Shown: positions 16,260-25,716 of the stretch, piece by piece
Numbering within the stretch: position 1 is the first letter of the stretch
Layout: each line of letters starts with the position of its first letter
NCBI GenBank assembly: GCA_039555135.1
Contig: CP114179.1
Coordinates: forward strand, 1,116,001 to 1,180,000
Reading direction: 5' to 3'
DNA length: 64,000 nucleotides
Source of the DNA: Phycisphaeraceae bacterium D3-23
GTDB taxonomy: Bacteria; Planctomycetota; Phycisphaerae; Phycisphaerales; Phycisphaeraceae
Program-made: the position numbers and the translations under genes
Notes under the pieces: generated by a model
What the model was told of the DNA's origin: nothing
The model's database searches: none
Seen by the model: only the letters and a program-made list of their open reading frames with translations

Positions 16260-17507
16260 ATGCCGCTCCCCTGCGAAAGCCCCAGGCAAGCCGCCCTCAC
16301 GGTCATCCGCACCCTGCGGTCGGCGGGACACACCGCCTACCTCGCGGGCGGCTGCGTGCGCGACGCCCTGCTCGGGCTGGACCCCAAGGACTACGACGTC
16401 GCCACCGACGCCACACCCGACAGAGTCCAACAGCTTTTCCCCAGCACCGCCGCCGTGGGCGCGGCCTTCGGCGTCGTGCTGGCCTACATCCGCAAGCCCG
16501 GTCCAGGCCGACACACGATCGAGGTCGCCACTTTCCGCGCCGACGGCCACTACGCCGACGGCCGCAGGCCCGACGACGTCCGATTCACCACCGCCCAGGA
16601 AGACGCCCAGCGCCGCGACTTCACGATCAACGGCCTCTTCGCCGACCCACCCCCGGAAGACGCGCGCGAGGGCACGCAGGACACCATCATCGACTACGTC
16701 GGCGGGCAGGCGGACTTGAAGCAAGGCGTGATCCGCGCGATCGGCGACCCCACCGCCCGCTTCGGCGAGGACTACCTCCGCATGCTCCGGGCCGTTCGGT
16801 TTGCCGCGCGGTTTGGGTTTGCCATCGAGCCCAAGACAGCGCAGGCCATCAAGCAGCACGCCCCCAAGCTCGACCAGATCGCCCGCGAACGCATCGGGGA
16901 TGAGGTACGAAGGATGGTGATGGGTAAGCATCCGCCGATCGCAGTGCAACGTCTGTACGACCTGGGCCTGGACCGCACGATCTTCGACGCCCCCGCCCAG
17001 GATCTCAATACCGAGCCCCTCGAACGCTTGAGCGATCAGGCCCACTACGCAACGCGCCTGTCGGTTTGGATGCACGGCCGGACACCGATGCAAGGCGTAA
17101 AAGCGATCAGGCAGGCGCTGATGCTGTCCAACGAAGAGTGCGACGACTATCGCGATCTCATGGGATTGACCGCAGAATTGTCTCATTGGGACGGCGCTTC
17201 GGTCGCCGCGCGAAAGCGCTTGGCCAGCCACCGCCAATGGCCCCAGGCCATGACGAAGTGGGAGGCGACTTTCCTCCGCGATTTCATCGAACGCATCAAG
17301 GCCGATGTTGCGGCATTACAAAACGACGGCATCGGCCTCGCCCCCGCCCCCTTCGTCACCGGCGACGACCTCATCGCGCTGGGCCTCAAGCCCGGCCCAC
17401 ACTTCAAGACCCTCCTCGACCAGACCTACGACGCCCAGCTCGAAGGCCGAGTCAAGACCAAACAAGAAGCACGCACTTTCGCGCAAGCGAGATCGAGTGA
17501 ACAGTAG
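16260..17507 (+). CDS. cca: CCA tRNA nucleotidyltransferase / poly(A) polymerase family protein
   Basis: This 415-residue class II nucleotidyltransferase should add or repair the 3' CCA of tRNAs. It has the G-loop and catalytic motif LAGGCVRDALLGLDPKDYDV with the DxD carboxylates, then RRDFTINGLFAD, and the flexible-loop and head region ending near RMLRAVRFAARFGF. The C-terminal helical part (about 250-400) lacks an HD phosphohydrolase motif. I chose ATG 16260 (MPLPCESPRQ); the frame is open upstream but not protein-like. The TAG stop lies inside the palindromic repeat that begins at 17495. Poly(A) polymerase cannot be excluded from sequence alone. Confidence 0.9.
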   Translation: MPLPCESPRQAALTVIRTLRSAGHTAYLAGGCVRDALLGLDPKDYDVATDATPDRVQQLFPSTAAVGAAFGVVLAYIRKPGPGRHTIEVATFRADGHYADGRRPDDVRFTTAQEDAQRRDFTINGLFADPPPEDAREGTQDTIIDYVGGQADLKQGVIRAIGDPTARFGEDYLRMLRAVRFAARFGFAIEPKTAQAIKQHAPKLDQIARERIGDEVRRMVMGKHPPIAVQRLYDLGLDRTIFDAPAQDLNTEPLERLSDQAHYATRLSVWMHGRTPMQGVKAIRQALMLSNEECDDYRDLMGLTAELSHWDGASVAARKRLASHRQWPQAMTKWEATFLRDFIERIKADVAALQNDGIGLAPAPFVTGDDLIALGLKPGPHFKTLLDQTYDAQLEGRVKTKQEARTFAQARSSEQ

Positions 17508-17581
17508 GTAGTGAACAGTTCACAGTGAACAGCCAAGCCAATGCTCCTCACTGTTCACTGTTCACTCCTCACTGTTCACTC
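17495..17581. repeat. AGTGAACAG-type palindromic element at the cca stop codon
   Basis: The 5' arm is made of repeated AGTGAACAG-like units (GAGTGAACAG at 17495, GTGAACAGTTCAC further in). The 3' arm is made of the complement (CACTGTTCACTGTTCACTCC, then CTCACTGTTCACTC). The TAG stop of cca is supplied by the 5' arm. A relative of this element (AAACAGTGAACAG...GCACTGTTCACTG) is inserted in frame in mutS at 32678-32753. Confidence 0.85.
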
Positions 17582-17612
17582 GCTTTAGCGCAATCCCCTG
17601 TACGCTGTCCCC

Positions 17613-18263
17613 GTGATCGAACAGTGGCTCAACCAGTACGCCGCCGAGGCCCCCTACCTGGTGATCTTCGGCGTGCTGCTGCTCGCCGGGTTCGGCCTGC
17701 CCATGCCCGAGGATATCCCGCTCATGATCGGCGGCTACCTCTGCGGCCAAACCTCGGGCCACCCCCACCTCTGGGTCATGATCCCCGGCAGCATGGCCGC
17801 CATCCTCGGTGCCGACACGCTCATCTTCCTCGCCGGCAAACGCTGGGGGCGCTCCCTCCACCGCCATTGGCTCATGAAACGACTTGTCGGCGGCAGGAAT
17901 CTTGCGCGCGCACGGGTCCTCTTCAAACGCCACGGCGCAAAATTCGTCTTCTTCGCACGCTTCCTCCCCGGCGTCCGCACCCCCGCCTTCTTCACGGCTG
18001 GGACGTTCAAGATGTCGCTGGGCCGGTTCCTGCTCTGGGACGGATCGGCCGCGCTCCTGAGTGTCCCCTGGGTCGTCCTGCTGGCCTACTACTTCCACCG
18101 CGAGATCGAGTACGCGCGCGACGCGATCAGCAAAGGCAAGGCCTACGGCTTCGTCTTCCTCGGGCTCGTCCTGGCCGTGCTCGTCGGCTACCACCTGCTC
18201 GTCTCCCGCAAACTCGCGAAGGTCAAGGTCGATCCCGACAAAGACACGAAGGAGACAGACTGA
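17613..18263 (+). CDS. DedA-family membrane protein
   Basis: The 216-residue protein starts at GTG 17613. It has the DedA (SNARE-associated/VTT) pattern: an N-terminal helix, a re-entrant region with GFGLPMPEDIPLMIGGYLCG, then FARFLPGVRTPAFFTAG, which carries the conserved Arg and Pro-Gly, and two C-terminal membrane helices. DedA proteins are inner-membrane transporters or scramblases linked to undecaprenyl phosphate or phospholipid recycling. The exact substrate here is not known. A small hairpin follows the stop codon. Confidence 0.9.
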   Translation: MIEQWLNQYAAEAPYLVIFGVLLLAGFGLPMPEDIPLMIGGYLCGQTSGHPHLWVMIPGSMAAILGADTLIFLAGKRWGRSLHRHWLMKRLVGGRNLARARVLFKRHGAKFVFFARFLPGVRTPAFFTAGTFKMSLGRFLLWDGSAALLSVPWVVLLAYYFHREIEYARDAISKGKAYGFVFLGLVLAVLVGYHLLVSRKLAKVKVDPDKDTKETD

Positions 18264-18273
18264 AAAAGCCAAG

Positions 18274-18294
18274 CCCACAGATTTCATCTGTGGG
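18274..18294. repeat. Perfect 9-bp hairpin after dedA
   Basis: CCCACAGAT, loop TTC, ATCTGTGGG. It lies 11 bases past the DedA stop and could end transcription, although TGCCCCC follows and there is no T-run. Confidence 0.6.
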
Positions 18295-18351
18295 TGCCCC
18301 CAAGACCCCGCGTTTCTTGCATCACCCGCCTATCCGCCCTACCCTTTTCGT

Positions 18352-19149
18352 ATGTCCACGGAGAACACCATGAGCCCGGCGCAGCTGCGGGAGGCCTACC
18401 GGACCGTCACCGACCGGATCGGTGAAGCCGCGGTGCGTTCGGGCCGAAGCGCCGACGACGTGGTGATGGTGGCGGTGACGAAGTACGCGACGGTCGACCA
18501 GATCCAGCAGCTGATCGAGCTGGGCCACATCGACCTGGGCGAATCCCGGGGCCAGCAGCTCACCCAGCGCGTCGCGCAGATCGACGAGTTCCTCGCGCGT
18601 AAGCGCACCCTCGCCGGCGCCGCGCCCAAGAGCAAAGAGCTCATGCCCGAGCACGTCCGCTGGCACATGATCGGCCACCTCCAGCGCAACAAGGTCAAGC
18701 AGGTCGTCCCGCTCGTCTCGCTCATCCACAGCGTCGACTCGCTCCGGCTGGCCGAGGAGCTGCACAACTACGCCGCACGCCACGACCTCACCATCGACAT
18801 CCTGCTCCAGGTCAACGCCGCGGGCGAAGACCAGAAACAGGGCGTCGCCTGCCCCGCCGCGATCCACCTGGCCGAGCAGATCGACACGATGGTCCACCTA
18901 CGACTCCGCGGGATCATGGCCATGGCAGCGAAGACCGACAACCCCGAGGACGCCCGCCCCGCCTTCGCCCGCGCGGCCGAGATCTTCCACGACCTGCGCC
19001 ACGAAAAGATCGGCGGGCCCACCTGCAACGTCCTCTCGATGGGCATGACCCACGACTTCGAGGTCGCCATCGAAGAAGGTGCCAACGTCGTCCGCATCGG
19101 CTCCGCCCTCTTCGGCGAAAAACCCGCCGACGACGATGACGACGCGTAA
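18352..19149 (+). CDS. YggS-family pyridoxal phosphate homeostasis protein
   Basis: This 265-residue protein belongs to the YggS/PROSC (PLPHP) family, which binds PLP and supports vitamin B6 and amino-acid homeostasis without known catalysis. Signs are the PLP lysine in VVMVAVTKYA (about residue 42), GESRGQQL, WHMIGHLQRNKVK, LLQVNAAGEDQKQG, LRLRGIMAMA and the C-terminal LSMGMTHDFEVAIEEGANVVRIGSALFG (phosphate-binding and RxG segments). An insertion near residues 80-97 is slightly longer than in E. coli YggS. An acidic DDDDDA tail ends the protein. Start is ATG 18352 (MSTENTM). Confidence 0.93.
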   Translation: MSTENTMSPAQLREAYRTVTDRIGEAAVRSGRSADDVVMVAVTKYATVDQIQQLIELGHIDLGESRGQQLTQRVAQIDEFLARKRTLAGAAPKSKELMPEHVRWHMIGHLQRNKVKQVVPLVSLIHSVDSLRLAEELHNYAARHDLTIDILLQVNAAGEDQKQGVACPAAIHLAEQIDTMVHLRLRGIMAMAAKTDNPEDARPAFARAAEIFHDLRHEKIGGPTCNVLSMGMTHDFEVAIEEGANVVRIGSALFGEKPADDDDDA

Positions 19150-19254
19150 CCACGCACTTGGGCCCCGATAACACCCGCGCCGCTCATCCCACTGATGCAT
19201 CCCGCCGATGCTCCGGTAGCGGTGCGCCTTGGCACCCACGCTTGAGGAGCGCGC

Positions 19255-20781
19255 ATGCCGACCGGCCCACCGACATCCCCCATCACCGTCCACCGCACCG
19301 ACCTCCGCCTCAGCGCGGACGACCGTCGGGTCATCGCGCGGTTCTTCCCGGTCGGCGGCGACGACCGCACGATCAGCGTCATCCAGCGTGTGCTCCACAT
19401 GAGCGACGCCGACATCACCAACGACCTCGGCGACGTCCTGCGCCGCTTCAGCAAACGCCACCCCGACATCCGCGCGACCTTTGCGCAACACTTCGGCCGG
19501 GTCGCGCACTGGCTCGATGACCCGGCCGCGCTAAGCGACGACCGCAAGCTGCTCATCGGCGCGTACTTCACGATGGAGTACGCGATCGAGTCCGCCGCCC
19601 TCTTCAACCCCTCGGCCGTGCCCCACCCCGACCAGGCCGGGCTCGCCGACGGCGAGGTCCGCCTGCTCATGTCGCTCCGCGCGACAGGCGAGGGCCATGT
19701 CTCGTCGATCGTCTTCCGCACCGCCGTCGCCGACGCAACGGGCAACGTGCGCCTCGACGAACAGAGCGCGCACGTCGCGCCGATGAAGGTCCACGCCGAC
19801 CGCTTCTACGACAAGCAGCTCTTCTTCCTCAAGCTCATCGAGATGGCGGCCTACAACGAACACGCCCGCGCGGTACTCGACGAGCTGCCCGACCGCTTCG
19901 CCTACCCCCAGCTCGACCGGCTCGTCGGCGAGCTGCGCCATCGCGAAGGTCTCGGCGGCGAAGAGTTTGATCGCGCGGCCGACCGGATGCGCTGGCTCGC
20001 ACGCTCCAACTATGAGCTCATCATCCCCCACACCTCGGACCCGGCCGACCTCGTCATCTTCCCGACCTCCGAGAACGAGTCACGCGGGATCGAAGACGCC
20101 CGGCTCACACGCTTCGTCGACGACGACGGCGCCGTCACCTACTACGGCACGTACACCGCGTACAACGGCCACACCATCCTCCCGCAGATGTTCGAGACCA
20201 CCGACTTCGACACCATCCGCGTCCACACCCTCAACGGCCGATACGTCCAGAACAAAGGGCTCGCGCTCTTCCCGCGCCGCGTCAACGGGTTCTACATGAT
20301 GGTGTCCCGGCTCGACGGCGAGAACCTGTTCCTCATGAAGTCCGACAACCCGTACTTCTGGAACACGGCCGAGAAACTCCAGGGCCCGATGTACCCCTGG
20401 GAATTCGTGCAGATCGGCAACTGCGGCCCGCCGATCGAGACGCCCCAGGGCTGGCTGCTGCTGACCCACGGCGTCGGGCCGGTGCGCACCTACTGCATCG
20501 GCGCGGCGCTGCTCGACCTGAACAACCCCGTCCGCGTCATCGGCCACCTCGAGTTCCCGCTCATCGCGCCCAACGAAGACGAGCGCGACGGCTATGTGCC
20601 CAACGTCGTCTACTCCTGCGGCGCGGTCGAGCACCAAGGCAACCTCATCCTCCCCTACGCCGTGAGTGACAGCGCGACGACACTGGCGACGGTGAAGATG
20701 GACGAGCTGATGGATGCGCTGGTCCACAGCACCAAGGCCTGCCCGCTGCCCGACCGGCGGATCGCGAAGCGGGCGTCGTAG
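19255..20781 (+). CDS. Glycoside hydrolase family 130 protein (mannoside phosphorylase/mannosidase type)
   Basis: The 508-residue protein resembles the GH130 group with a long N-terminal helical region (residues 1-230) before the five-bladed propeller. Propeller signatures include ENESRGIEDARLTRF (the catalytic Asp region, GIEDxR), YYGTYTAYNGHTILPQM, ALFPRRVNGFYMMVSRLDGE, then GPPIETPQGWLLLTHGVGPV and VPNVVYSCGAVEHQGNLILPYAVSD. GH130 enzymes phosphorylyse or hydrolyse beta-mannosides; which is not predictable here. Its TAG stop lies within the first bases of the palindromic element at 20778. Confidence 0.88.
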   Translation: MPTGPPTSPITVHRTDLRLSADDRRVIARFFPVGGDDRTISVIQRVLHMSDADITNDLGDVLRRFSKRHPDIRATFAQHFGRVAHWLDDPAALSDDRKLLIGAYFTMEYAIESAALFNPSAVPHPDQAGLADGEVRLLMSLRATGEGHVSSIVFRTAVADATGNVRLDEQSAHVAPMKVHADRFYDKQLFFLKLIEMAAYNEHARAVLDELPDRFAYPQLDRLVGELRHREGLGGEEFDRAADRMRWLARSNYELIIPHTSDPADLVIFPTSENESRGIEDARLTRFVDDDGAVTYYGTYTAYNGHTILPQMFETTDFDTIRVHTLNGRYVQNKGLALFPRRVNGFYMMVSRLDGENLFLMKSDNPYFWNTAEKLQGPMYPWEFVQIGNCGPPIETPQGWLLLTHGVGPVRTYCIGAALLDLNNPVRVIGHLEFPLIAPNEDERDGYVPNVVYSCGAVEHQGNLILPYAVSDSATTLATVKMDELMDALVHSTKACPLPDRRIAKRAS

Positions 20782-20917
20782 GGGTTAGGCGCTAGGGCCT
20801 AGGGCCTAGCGCGCCATGTTTCGCATGTGCAAACGTATTGGATAGCCAAACCGACCCACCCGGATCTGAAACACCGAGCTTGGTGCTCCAACCTAAGCCC
20901 TAAGCCCTAACGCCTAC
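20778..20917. repeat. TAGGGCC-type palindromic element that carries both flanking stop codons
   Basis: The 5' arm (20778-20812) begins GTAGGGGTTAGG and contains repeated TAGGGCC heptamers. The 3' arm (20891-20917) is repeated CCCTAAG ending CCTAACGCCTAC. The arms are complementary with a few mismatches around a loop of roughly 80 bases. The terminal GTAGG of the 5' arm supplies the TAG of the GH130 gene. The terminal CCTAC of the 3' arm supplies, on the other strand, the TAG of the convergent membrane-protein gene. Confidence 0.85.
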
Positions 20918-22551
20918 TCCACCTCCTCCGCCTCGCCGTCGATCTGCGGGGGCGGGGTCATGTCGATCTGTGGCGACTCGGCGTGCTTGGATTTGCCCAG
21001 CTTGTTGCCGCGTTTTTTTGCGGCGGCGCTGGCCTCCTCGATCATCGCGTTGGCCTGGATCATCTGCTGCGCGGATGGGTCGATGCGCACGCCGGGCAGC
21101 GACGCGCCGCTGTCGGCGTAGGTCTGGAACTGCTTCGTCAGCGAGGCGACGAGCTCCTTGAGGTCGTCGTTGACCTCGGCGCTGACGATGTAGCGGAGCT
21201 GCTGCTGGAGCGCCTTGGGGCCGTAGCACTCGGTGACCAGTGACGAGGCGTAGAGGGTGAGGTAGGTGTCGCTCTGCATGGCGGACCGGCGGGCGTGGAG
21301 CTGTCCGCCCCGGCCGTCGCCTAAGCCGATCTCGCTGGAAGTGTACGTGCCGTTGAAGTCCATGAGGATAAACGCGCTGCGGAAGCGGTAGACGAGCTGC
21401 AGCGCGCGGGCCTCGCCCATCAACCGGGACGCGACGACACAGGCGACCAGCCCGCCGAGCATCCAGAGCGCGATGTCGTAGACCGAAGACTGCACGAGCG
21501 GGTTGACGGGCATCAACACGAGCGCGGCGAGCCCGACCGCGCCCATGAGCGCCCCGCCCATGCCCGCGATGATGCACGCCATCGCCCCGCCGGTCTTCTT
21601 GGGCCAGGGCTGGGTCTCGAAGAGCATAAACCCGCGGAACTGCTTGGTTTCGCCGGGCCTGGCCGTACCGATGTCGGGGCGCGCCACCTTGTACATCCGG
21701 TTGGGGAAGTCGGCGACGCGTTCGTCTTCCACGGCCTCGGTCGCGTGGTTGAAGAAGTTTACCGGGTTGCCGGTGTTCTCCATATGCACGCGTTGCTCCT
21801 GCACCTCGACGCGCGGCGCGGCGGGCATCATCGCGAGCAGGACGAAGAACCGGATCACCCGCCCGCCGAGCACGACGCCCAGCAGGAGCCAGGGCACGCT
21901 CGTCGCGGTGATGTGCTTGGCGATCTCCGGGTCGCCGACCATCTGTTCAAACGCGGGGCGAAGCGGCGGGAGCGACAGGACCGCGGGCAGGCACAGCAGC
22001 AGCGTGATGATGATGGCCTTGACGCCGAGGAACGCGCGGATCGGCCGATGCATCGGCGGCGTCGCGTAGCGCAGCCGGGACGACACGAGCTGTGCCACCC
22101 TTGCGACAAAGCCGGGCAGCGCGGTGTAGGTCGAGATCGTGCGGTGCTTGAACAGGTCCTGGAACACCGTCTTCGCGCCGACCGTCGAGCGCTGGGGCTG
22201 CGACGGCGCGCCGAGGTAAAGGTCCTGGGGCACCTTGACGGGGATGAACAGCGTGAGCATCGCCTTGAGCCCGCGCAGGAAACACGAGAGCACCGTGATC
22301 GCGCCGACGAAGAGACCGATGAACGACACCACATACGCGGCGATCCAGACGACCTCGGCCGCGCCGGCGGTGTTGTTATCGAACGCGTCGAAGACTTCCT
22401 GAGCATTGATGGCGGCGAGGGGCAGCGTCACGACCGCGATCGCACAGACCCCGCCGGCGAGCGCGGCGTAGACGAACCGCAGCAGGCCGTAGAGCCGCGC
22501 GCGGTTCTCGATCTTCAGCCGGTTGGCCGAGAGTTGGTAGTTTTCCGCCAA
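20914..22551 (-). CDS. Multi-pass membrane protein, function unknown
   Basis: The 545-residue protein has about six predicted membrane segments in two groups: near residues 24-50, 70-95, 178-200, 224-245, 325-350 and 360-378. Between them is a soluble part (about 245-320). After the last, a C-terminal domain of about 160 residues holds MDFNGTYTSSEIGLGDGRGG and a helical DDLKELVASLTKQFQTYADS, then a Lys/Ser/Pro-rich tail. I do not recognise the family. The next gene on the other strand is also a planctomycete-type membrane protein. ATG at 22551 precedes a plausible basic N-terminus. Confidence 0.75.
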   Translation of the reverse strand: MAENYQLSANRLKIENRARLYGLLRFVYAALAGGVCAIAVVTLPLAAINAQEVFDAFDNNTAGAAEVVWIAAYVVSFIGLFVGAITVLSCFLRGLKAMLTLFIPVKVPQDLYLGAPSQPQRSTVGAKTVFQDLFKHRTISTYTALPGFVARVAQLVSSRLRYATPPMHRPIRAFLGVKAIIITLLLCLPAVLSLPPLRPAFEQMVGDPEIAKHITATSVPWLLLGVVLGGRVIRFFVLLAMMPAAPRVEVQEQRVHMENTGNPVNFFNHATEAVEDERVADFPNRMYKVARPDIGTARPGETKQFRGFMLFETQPWPKKTGGAMACIIAGMGGALMGAVGLAALVLMPVNPLVQSSVYDIALWMLGGLVACVVASRLMGEARALQLVYRFRSAFILMDFNGTYTSSEIGLGDGRGGQLHARRSAMQSDTYLTLYASSLVTECYGPKALQQQLRYIVSAEVNDDLKELVASLTKQFQTYADSGASLPGVRIDPSAQQMIQANAMIEEASAAAKKRGNKLGKSKHAESPQIDMTPPPQIDGEAEEVE

Positions 22552-22683
22552 GCCAATGCCCCACTAGCATGTCAATACGGACGGCCACCCCGACGGGTGG
22601 ATGAGAAAGGTCTGGATTCATTCTGGCCGATGGATAGCCATACCGCAAGGCGATTTCTGCGCCCCGCCCAAAAAACGCCGGCC

Positions 22684-23700
22684 ATGAACACCATCAACCA
22701 AGCCCTCATCGCCCGGCTGAAGCTCAACCGCGAAGCGCTGCTCGACGATGCGGGCCGGGTCCGCATCGACCTCGCCTGCCGGTCCTGCGGCTACAACCTC
22801 CGCGGCATCGCGGGCGACGGCACCTGCCCCGAGTGCGGCCAGGGCGTCGAAGACGCGCTCCAGGACGACCGCCCCGAGCACAGCAACCCCGCCTGGCTGG
22901 GCCGAACGGCGCTGGGCGGCAACCTCTTCGGCATCGCCGCGCTGCTCGCCGTCGCCATCGTCCTGCTGCTCATCTTCACCGCCATCATCGCCGACATCAC
23001 ACGCCACGGCCAACTCATCGCGCTCCTCGTCGTCGTCCTCTGGGCACTCACTTTCGCAACGGTCGCACTCACGCTCACTGCGGTCTGGCTCATCACCAGC
23101 AAAGACCCGACCCGCCACCACATCCAGCGCGAGACCGTCACCCGCTGGACCGCCCGGCTCGGGCTCACCAGCTTCGGGCCACTGGTGATCCTCCTGCTCT
23201 GGCTCGTCGGATTCGTCAACCTCTACGGCCCGTGGCGCGGGGTGCTGGCCATCTTCTTCGTCGCGCTCCCGCTGGTGACCCTCGCGGCCGGGCTCATCGC
23301 GCTGATGCTCTACATCCAGACACTCGCGACGCGCATGACCGACTGGAACCTCGTCCAGTCCATCACCACTGTGTGCTACGGGCTGGGCGTCTGCACGGTC
23401 TTGTTCCTGCTCAGCATGGTCCTCGCGTTCCCGCTGGGCGACCCGGCCTGGTTCTGTGGCTGCTGCACCCTCGTCCTCGCCGCAGCGCTCGGGCTGTGGA
23501 TGCTGCTCCTGATCGAGTGCGCCCGCCAAGACCTCAACGCCGCACGGCAGCGCGTCAAGTGGAGCTTGGAGTACCAGCAAGGCAAAGCCCAGCCCGCGCC
23601 GAGCACACGCCCCGCCCAAGCCAAGCAAGCCCCGACAAATGAGGTCAGCAACGAAAACGAAGACGCCGAGGACGACGCACCCGAGCCGCCCCGCCCGTAA
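22684..23700 (+). CDS. Zinc-ribbon multi-pass membrane protein, function unknown
   Basis: The 338-residue product starts at ATG 22684. An N-terminal zinc ribbon, CRSCGYNLRGIAGDGTCPEC (about residues 30-53), precedes five or six hydrophobic segments (about 73-100, 112-140, 162-185, 190-215, 235-260, 265-285). A hydrophilic tail rich in Glu, Asp, Ala and Pro ends the protein. The CGYNLRG ribbon fused to membrane helices is widespread in Phycisphaerae. Whether it binds nucleic acid, protein or only zinc is not known. The frame is open far upstream in antisense to the neighbouring gene; that part is not real. Confidence 0.8.
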   Translation: MNTINQALIARLKLNREALLDDAGRVRIDLACRSCGYNLRGIAGDGTCPECGQGVEDALQDDRPEHSNPAWLGRTALGGNLFGIAALLAVAIVLLLIFTAIIADITRHGQLIALLVVVLWALTFATVALTLTAVWLITSKDPTRHHIQRETVTRWTARLGLTSFGPLVILLLWLVGFVNLYGPWRGVLAIFFVALPLVTLAAGLIALMLYIQTLATRMTDWNLVQSITTVCYGLGVCTVLFLLSMVLAFPLGDPAWFCGCCTLVLAAALGLWMLLLIECARQDLNAARQRVKWSLEYQQGKAQPAPSTRPAQAKQAPTNEVSNENEDAEDDAPEPPRP

Positions 23701-23723
23701 CCGCCGCGTCACACACAGGGGGC

Positions 23724-25622
23724 TCAGCGTACCTGGCCAAAGCGCCCGCACCGCCGACGCATCAACGCCAACGTCCCCAGCCCCATGATCGCCAACGCCC
23801 CCGGCTCGGGGATGTTGATATCGGGAATCTCGCCCTCGCCCCAGTGTGCGATCAGCAGGTCCAGATCTTGCTGCCCGACCACCCCGTCGCCCGACAGGTC
23901 GCCCGACGACTGCGCCCGCACCCCCACCGCGTCGCCCCAGTTGGCGAGGAGGATGTCAAGGTCTTCGATGCCGACCAAGCCGTCGCCGGTCACGTCGCCG
24001 GGGTCGAGGTCTTCGGGTGAGACGACCAGAATGGTTGGCAAAACAACCGTCTGATCGAGAGTGCTAATGAAGGCGCGGAACGTGAACTGCCCGCGATCGT
24101 TGAAGAATTGCGAGTTGGCGACATTGTATTCGTCGTACTCGATCCTGCTCACAATGCGCAAGTCTTCGACCAGAGGATCGCTATCAACATCGATCAACTC
24201 GCCGGACTGGATGAGCAACCTTGCGGGTGAATCGGTATCGACGATCCAATAGCTATCGGCAAGGCCACCTTCATCGGGCACTAAGAGTTCGGAATAGAGT
24301 AGTACCTGTCCGGTGCCGTTGACCGCGATGGGTATCGGGTCGAGCATCACCGCCCCATCACGACCGGGCGCGTCCTGCCCCCACTGCGCGATCCGATGCA
24401 GTTCGTCGTTGTGATCCGTAAGCCAGGTCGTATGCACAAGCGTCTCGGGCTGCCCGTCGGGCGAGACGGGCCCCTGGATCACGATGTGCCCACCATCCCC
24501 AAACAAGACACCATTCAAGCTGCGCAGGACGCCACCCGGAATCGCACCGCCCTCGCGGACCAGGAGCGACCGTGACCCGTTGGACTCCCTCCAGACTCCG
24601 CGATCGTTCGAGTTGTCGACCCCTGCCCCGGTAAGTGTCGCGGCAAACGCGACACGGCCATCGTTCGACAAACCGATATCGGAGCCCCCGACTGGAAAGT
24701 AGGTCGCCAAAGATTGAAACATCGCTCCATTCGTACCCTCGGCGACCTCGCCCTCCCGAGCGACGAGCCGTAACGACCCCGGCACACCGGCGAAGAGAGC
24801 ACCGTCATTAGTGGCATCGATCCCCACGCCGCTCAGGGATGTCAAAAACCCCAGATGATTCCCCGCGCCAAACCGGGGGAGGCCTGAGACATTCCCAAGG
24901 AGGCCGCCCGGCACACCCGGAGCGGCATCACCTTCCTGGACCAAACTGGTCAGTGTGCCTTCATGCCAGGACCAGATGACCGTGCCTTGGAGACCGCTGG
25001 GCGATTGGCGGTACATATCTGTGGCAAACACCGTCTCACCCGACGTGCCGAATTGCAGGGGCATCGACCCGAAGTTTGCGAAACTCGTATCGATCAGGCC
25101 GGGCACGAGGGTTTCCTCTCGCGCGATGCGCGACAAAACGCCAGCCGAGTACGACCATATCCCCGACGAGGCCGCACTGAAGGGGGGGATACGGACTTTG
25201 TCCGTGGCTTGGGCACGAAACACCGTCTCGCCTGCATCCGTCAGGTAGAGCCAGTGTTGCGGTTCAAAGAGGGAAGACGCATGGAAGAAATCAAAAAAGA
25301 ACTCTTGGGACGACCCCGGCGTCACATCACCCTCACCCGCAACGAGCGACAGTTCACCGCCCGCGTTCGTCCAAATCCCGGTATCGACGTAAGGCACACC
25401 GGTTTCGCGCACGCGAGCCGCAAACGAAACCTCACCGGCCTGGTTGATCACCGGCATCCCGAAAAAAGCACTCGCGCTGTTGCTGAAGTAGGCCTCCGGG
25501 CTCATGCCCGGGGCAGAATCTAACCCGGTCACCACCGTCTCAATGCGGGTCTGGGCGAGAACCGGAAGACTCACGACGAATAGCGACGCCAAAGCGAGCC
25601 GGCGGGTGTGGAATCGAAGCAT
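23724..25622 (-). CDS. Secreted NxxGxxAF-repeat protein with dockerin-like repeats and PEP-CTERM signal
   Basis: The 632-residue protein has a signal peptide (LALASLFVVSLPVLAQ). A long region of tandem repeats follows, with motifs such as INQAGEVSFAARV, LSNDGRVAFAATLTG and TDAGETVFRAQA; this is the choice-of-anchor tandem-repeat pattern (DUF7453-like). Around residues 540-600 two dockerin-like EF segments occur, VTGDGLVGIEDLDILLANWGD and LSGDGVVGQQDLDLLIAHWGE. The end is a PEP-CTERM signal: IPEPGALAIMGLGTLALMRRR. The protein should be exported and processed by an exosortase-type system, and displayed at the cell surface. Its binding partner is unknown. Confidence 0.88.
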   Translation of the reverse strand: MLRFHTRRLALASLFVVSLPVLAQTRIETVVTGLDSAPGMSPEAYFSNSASAFFGMPVINQAGEVSFAARVRETGVPYVDTGIWTNAGGELSLVAGEGDVTPGSSQEFFFDFFHASSLFEPQHWLYLTDAGETVFRAQATDKVRIPPFSAASSGIWSYSAGVLSRIAREETLVPGLIDTSFANFGSMPLQFGTSGETVFATDMYRQSPSGLQGTVIWSWHEGTLTSLVQEGDAAPGVPGGLLGNVSGLPRFGAGNHLGFLTSLSGVGIDATNDGALFAGVPGSLRLVAREGEVAEGTNGAMFQSLATYFPVGGSDIGLSNDGRVAFAATLTGAGVDNSNDRGVWRESNGSRSLLVREGGAIPGGVLRSLNGVLFGDGGHIVIQGPVSPDGQPETLVHTTWLTDHNDELHRIAQWGQDAPGRDGAVMLDPIPIAVNGTGQVLLYSELLVPDEGGLADSYWIVDTDSPARLLIQSGELIDVDSDPLVEDLRIVSRIEYDEYNVANSQFFNDRGQFTFRAFISTLDQTVVLPTILVVSPEDLDPGDVTGDGLVGIEDLDILLANWGDAVGVRAQSSGDLSGDGVVGQQDLDLLIAHWGEGEIPDINIPEPGALAIMGLGTLALMRRRCGRFGQVR

Positions 25623-25716
25623 GATATCGTGCTCCTGCTTGAGTGACCGAACTACTCGTCACGCGGCCACGCTGCCGCGCAGGTCGGTTCCAACTTAGCA
25701 AGCCCACGCTAGCGTT

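Noticed and set aside
22618-23751. 377-residue acidic frame opposite the zinc-ribbon membrane protein
   Set aside because: Antisense of membrane helices, giving a Glu/Asp/Val/Arg-rich text; no start signal.
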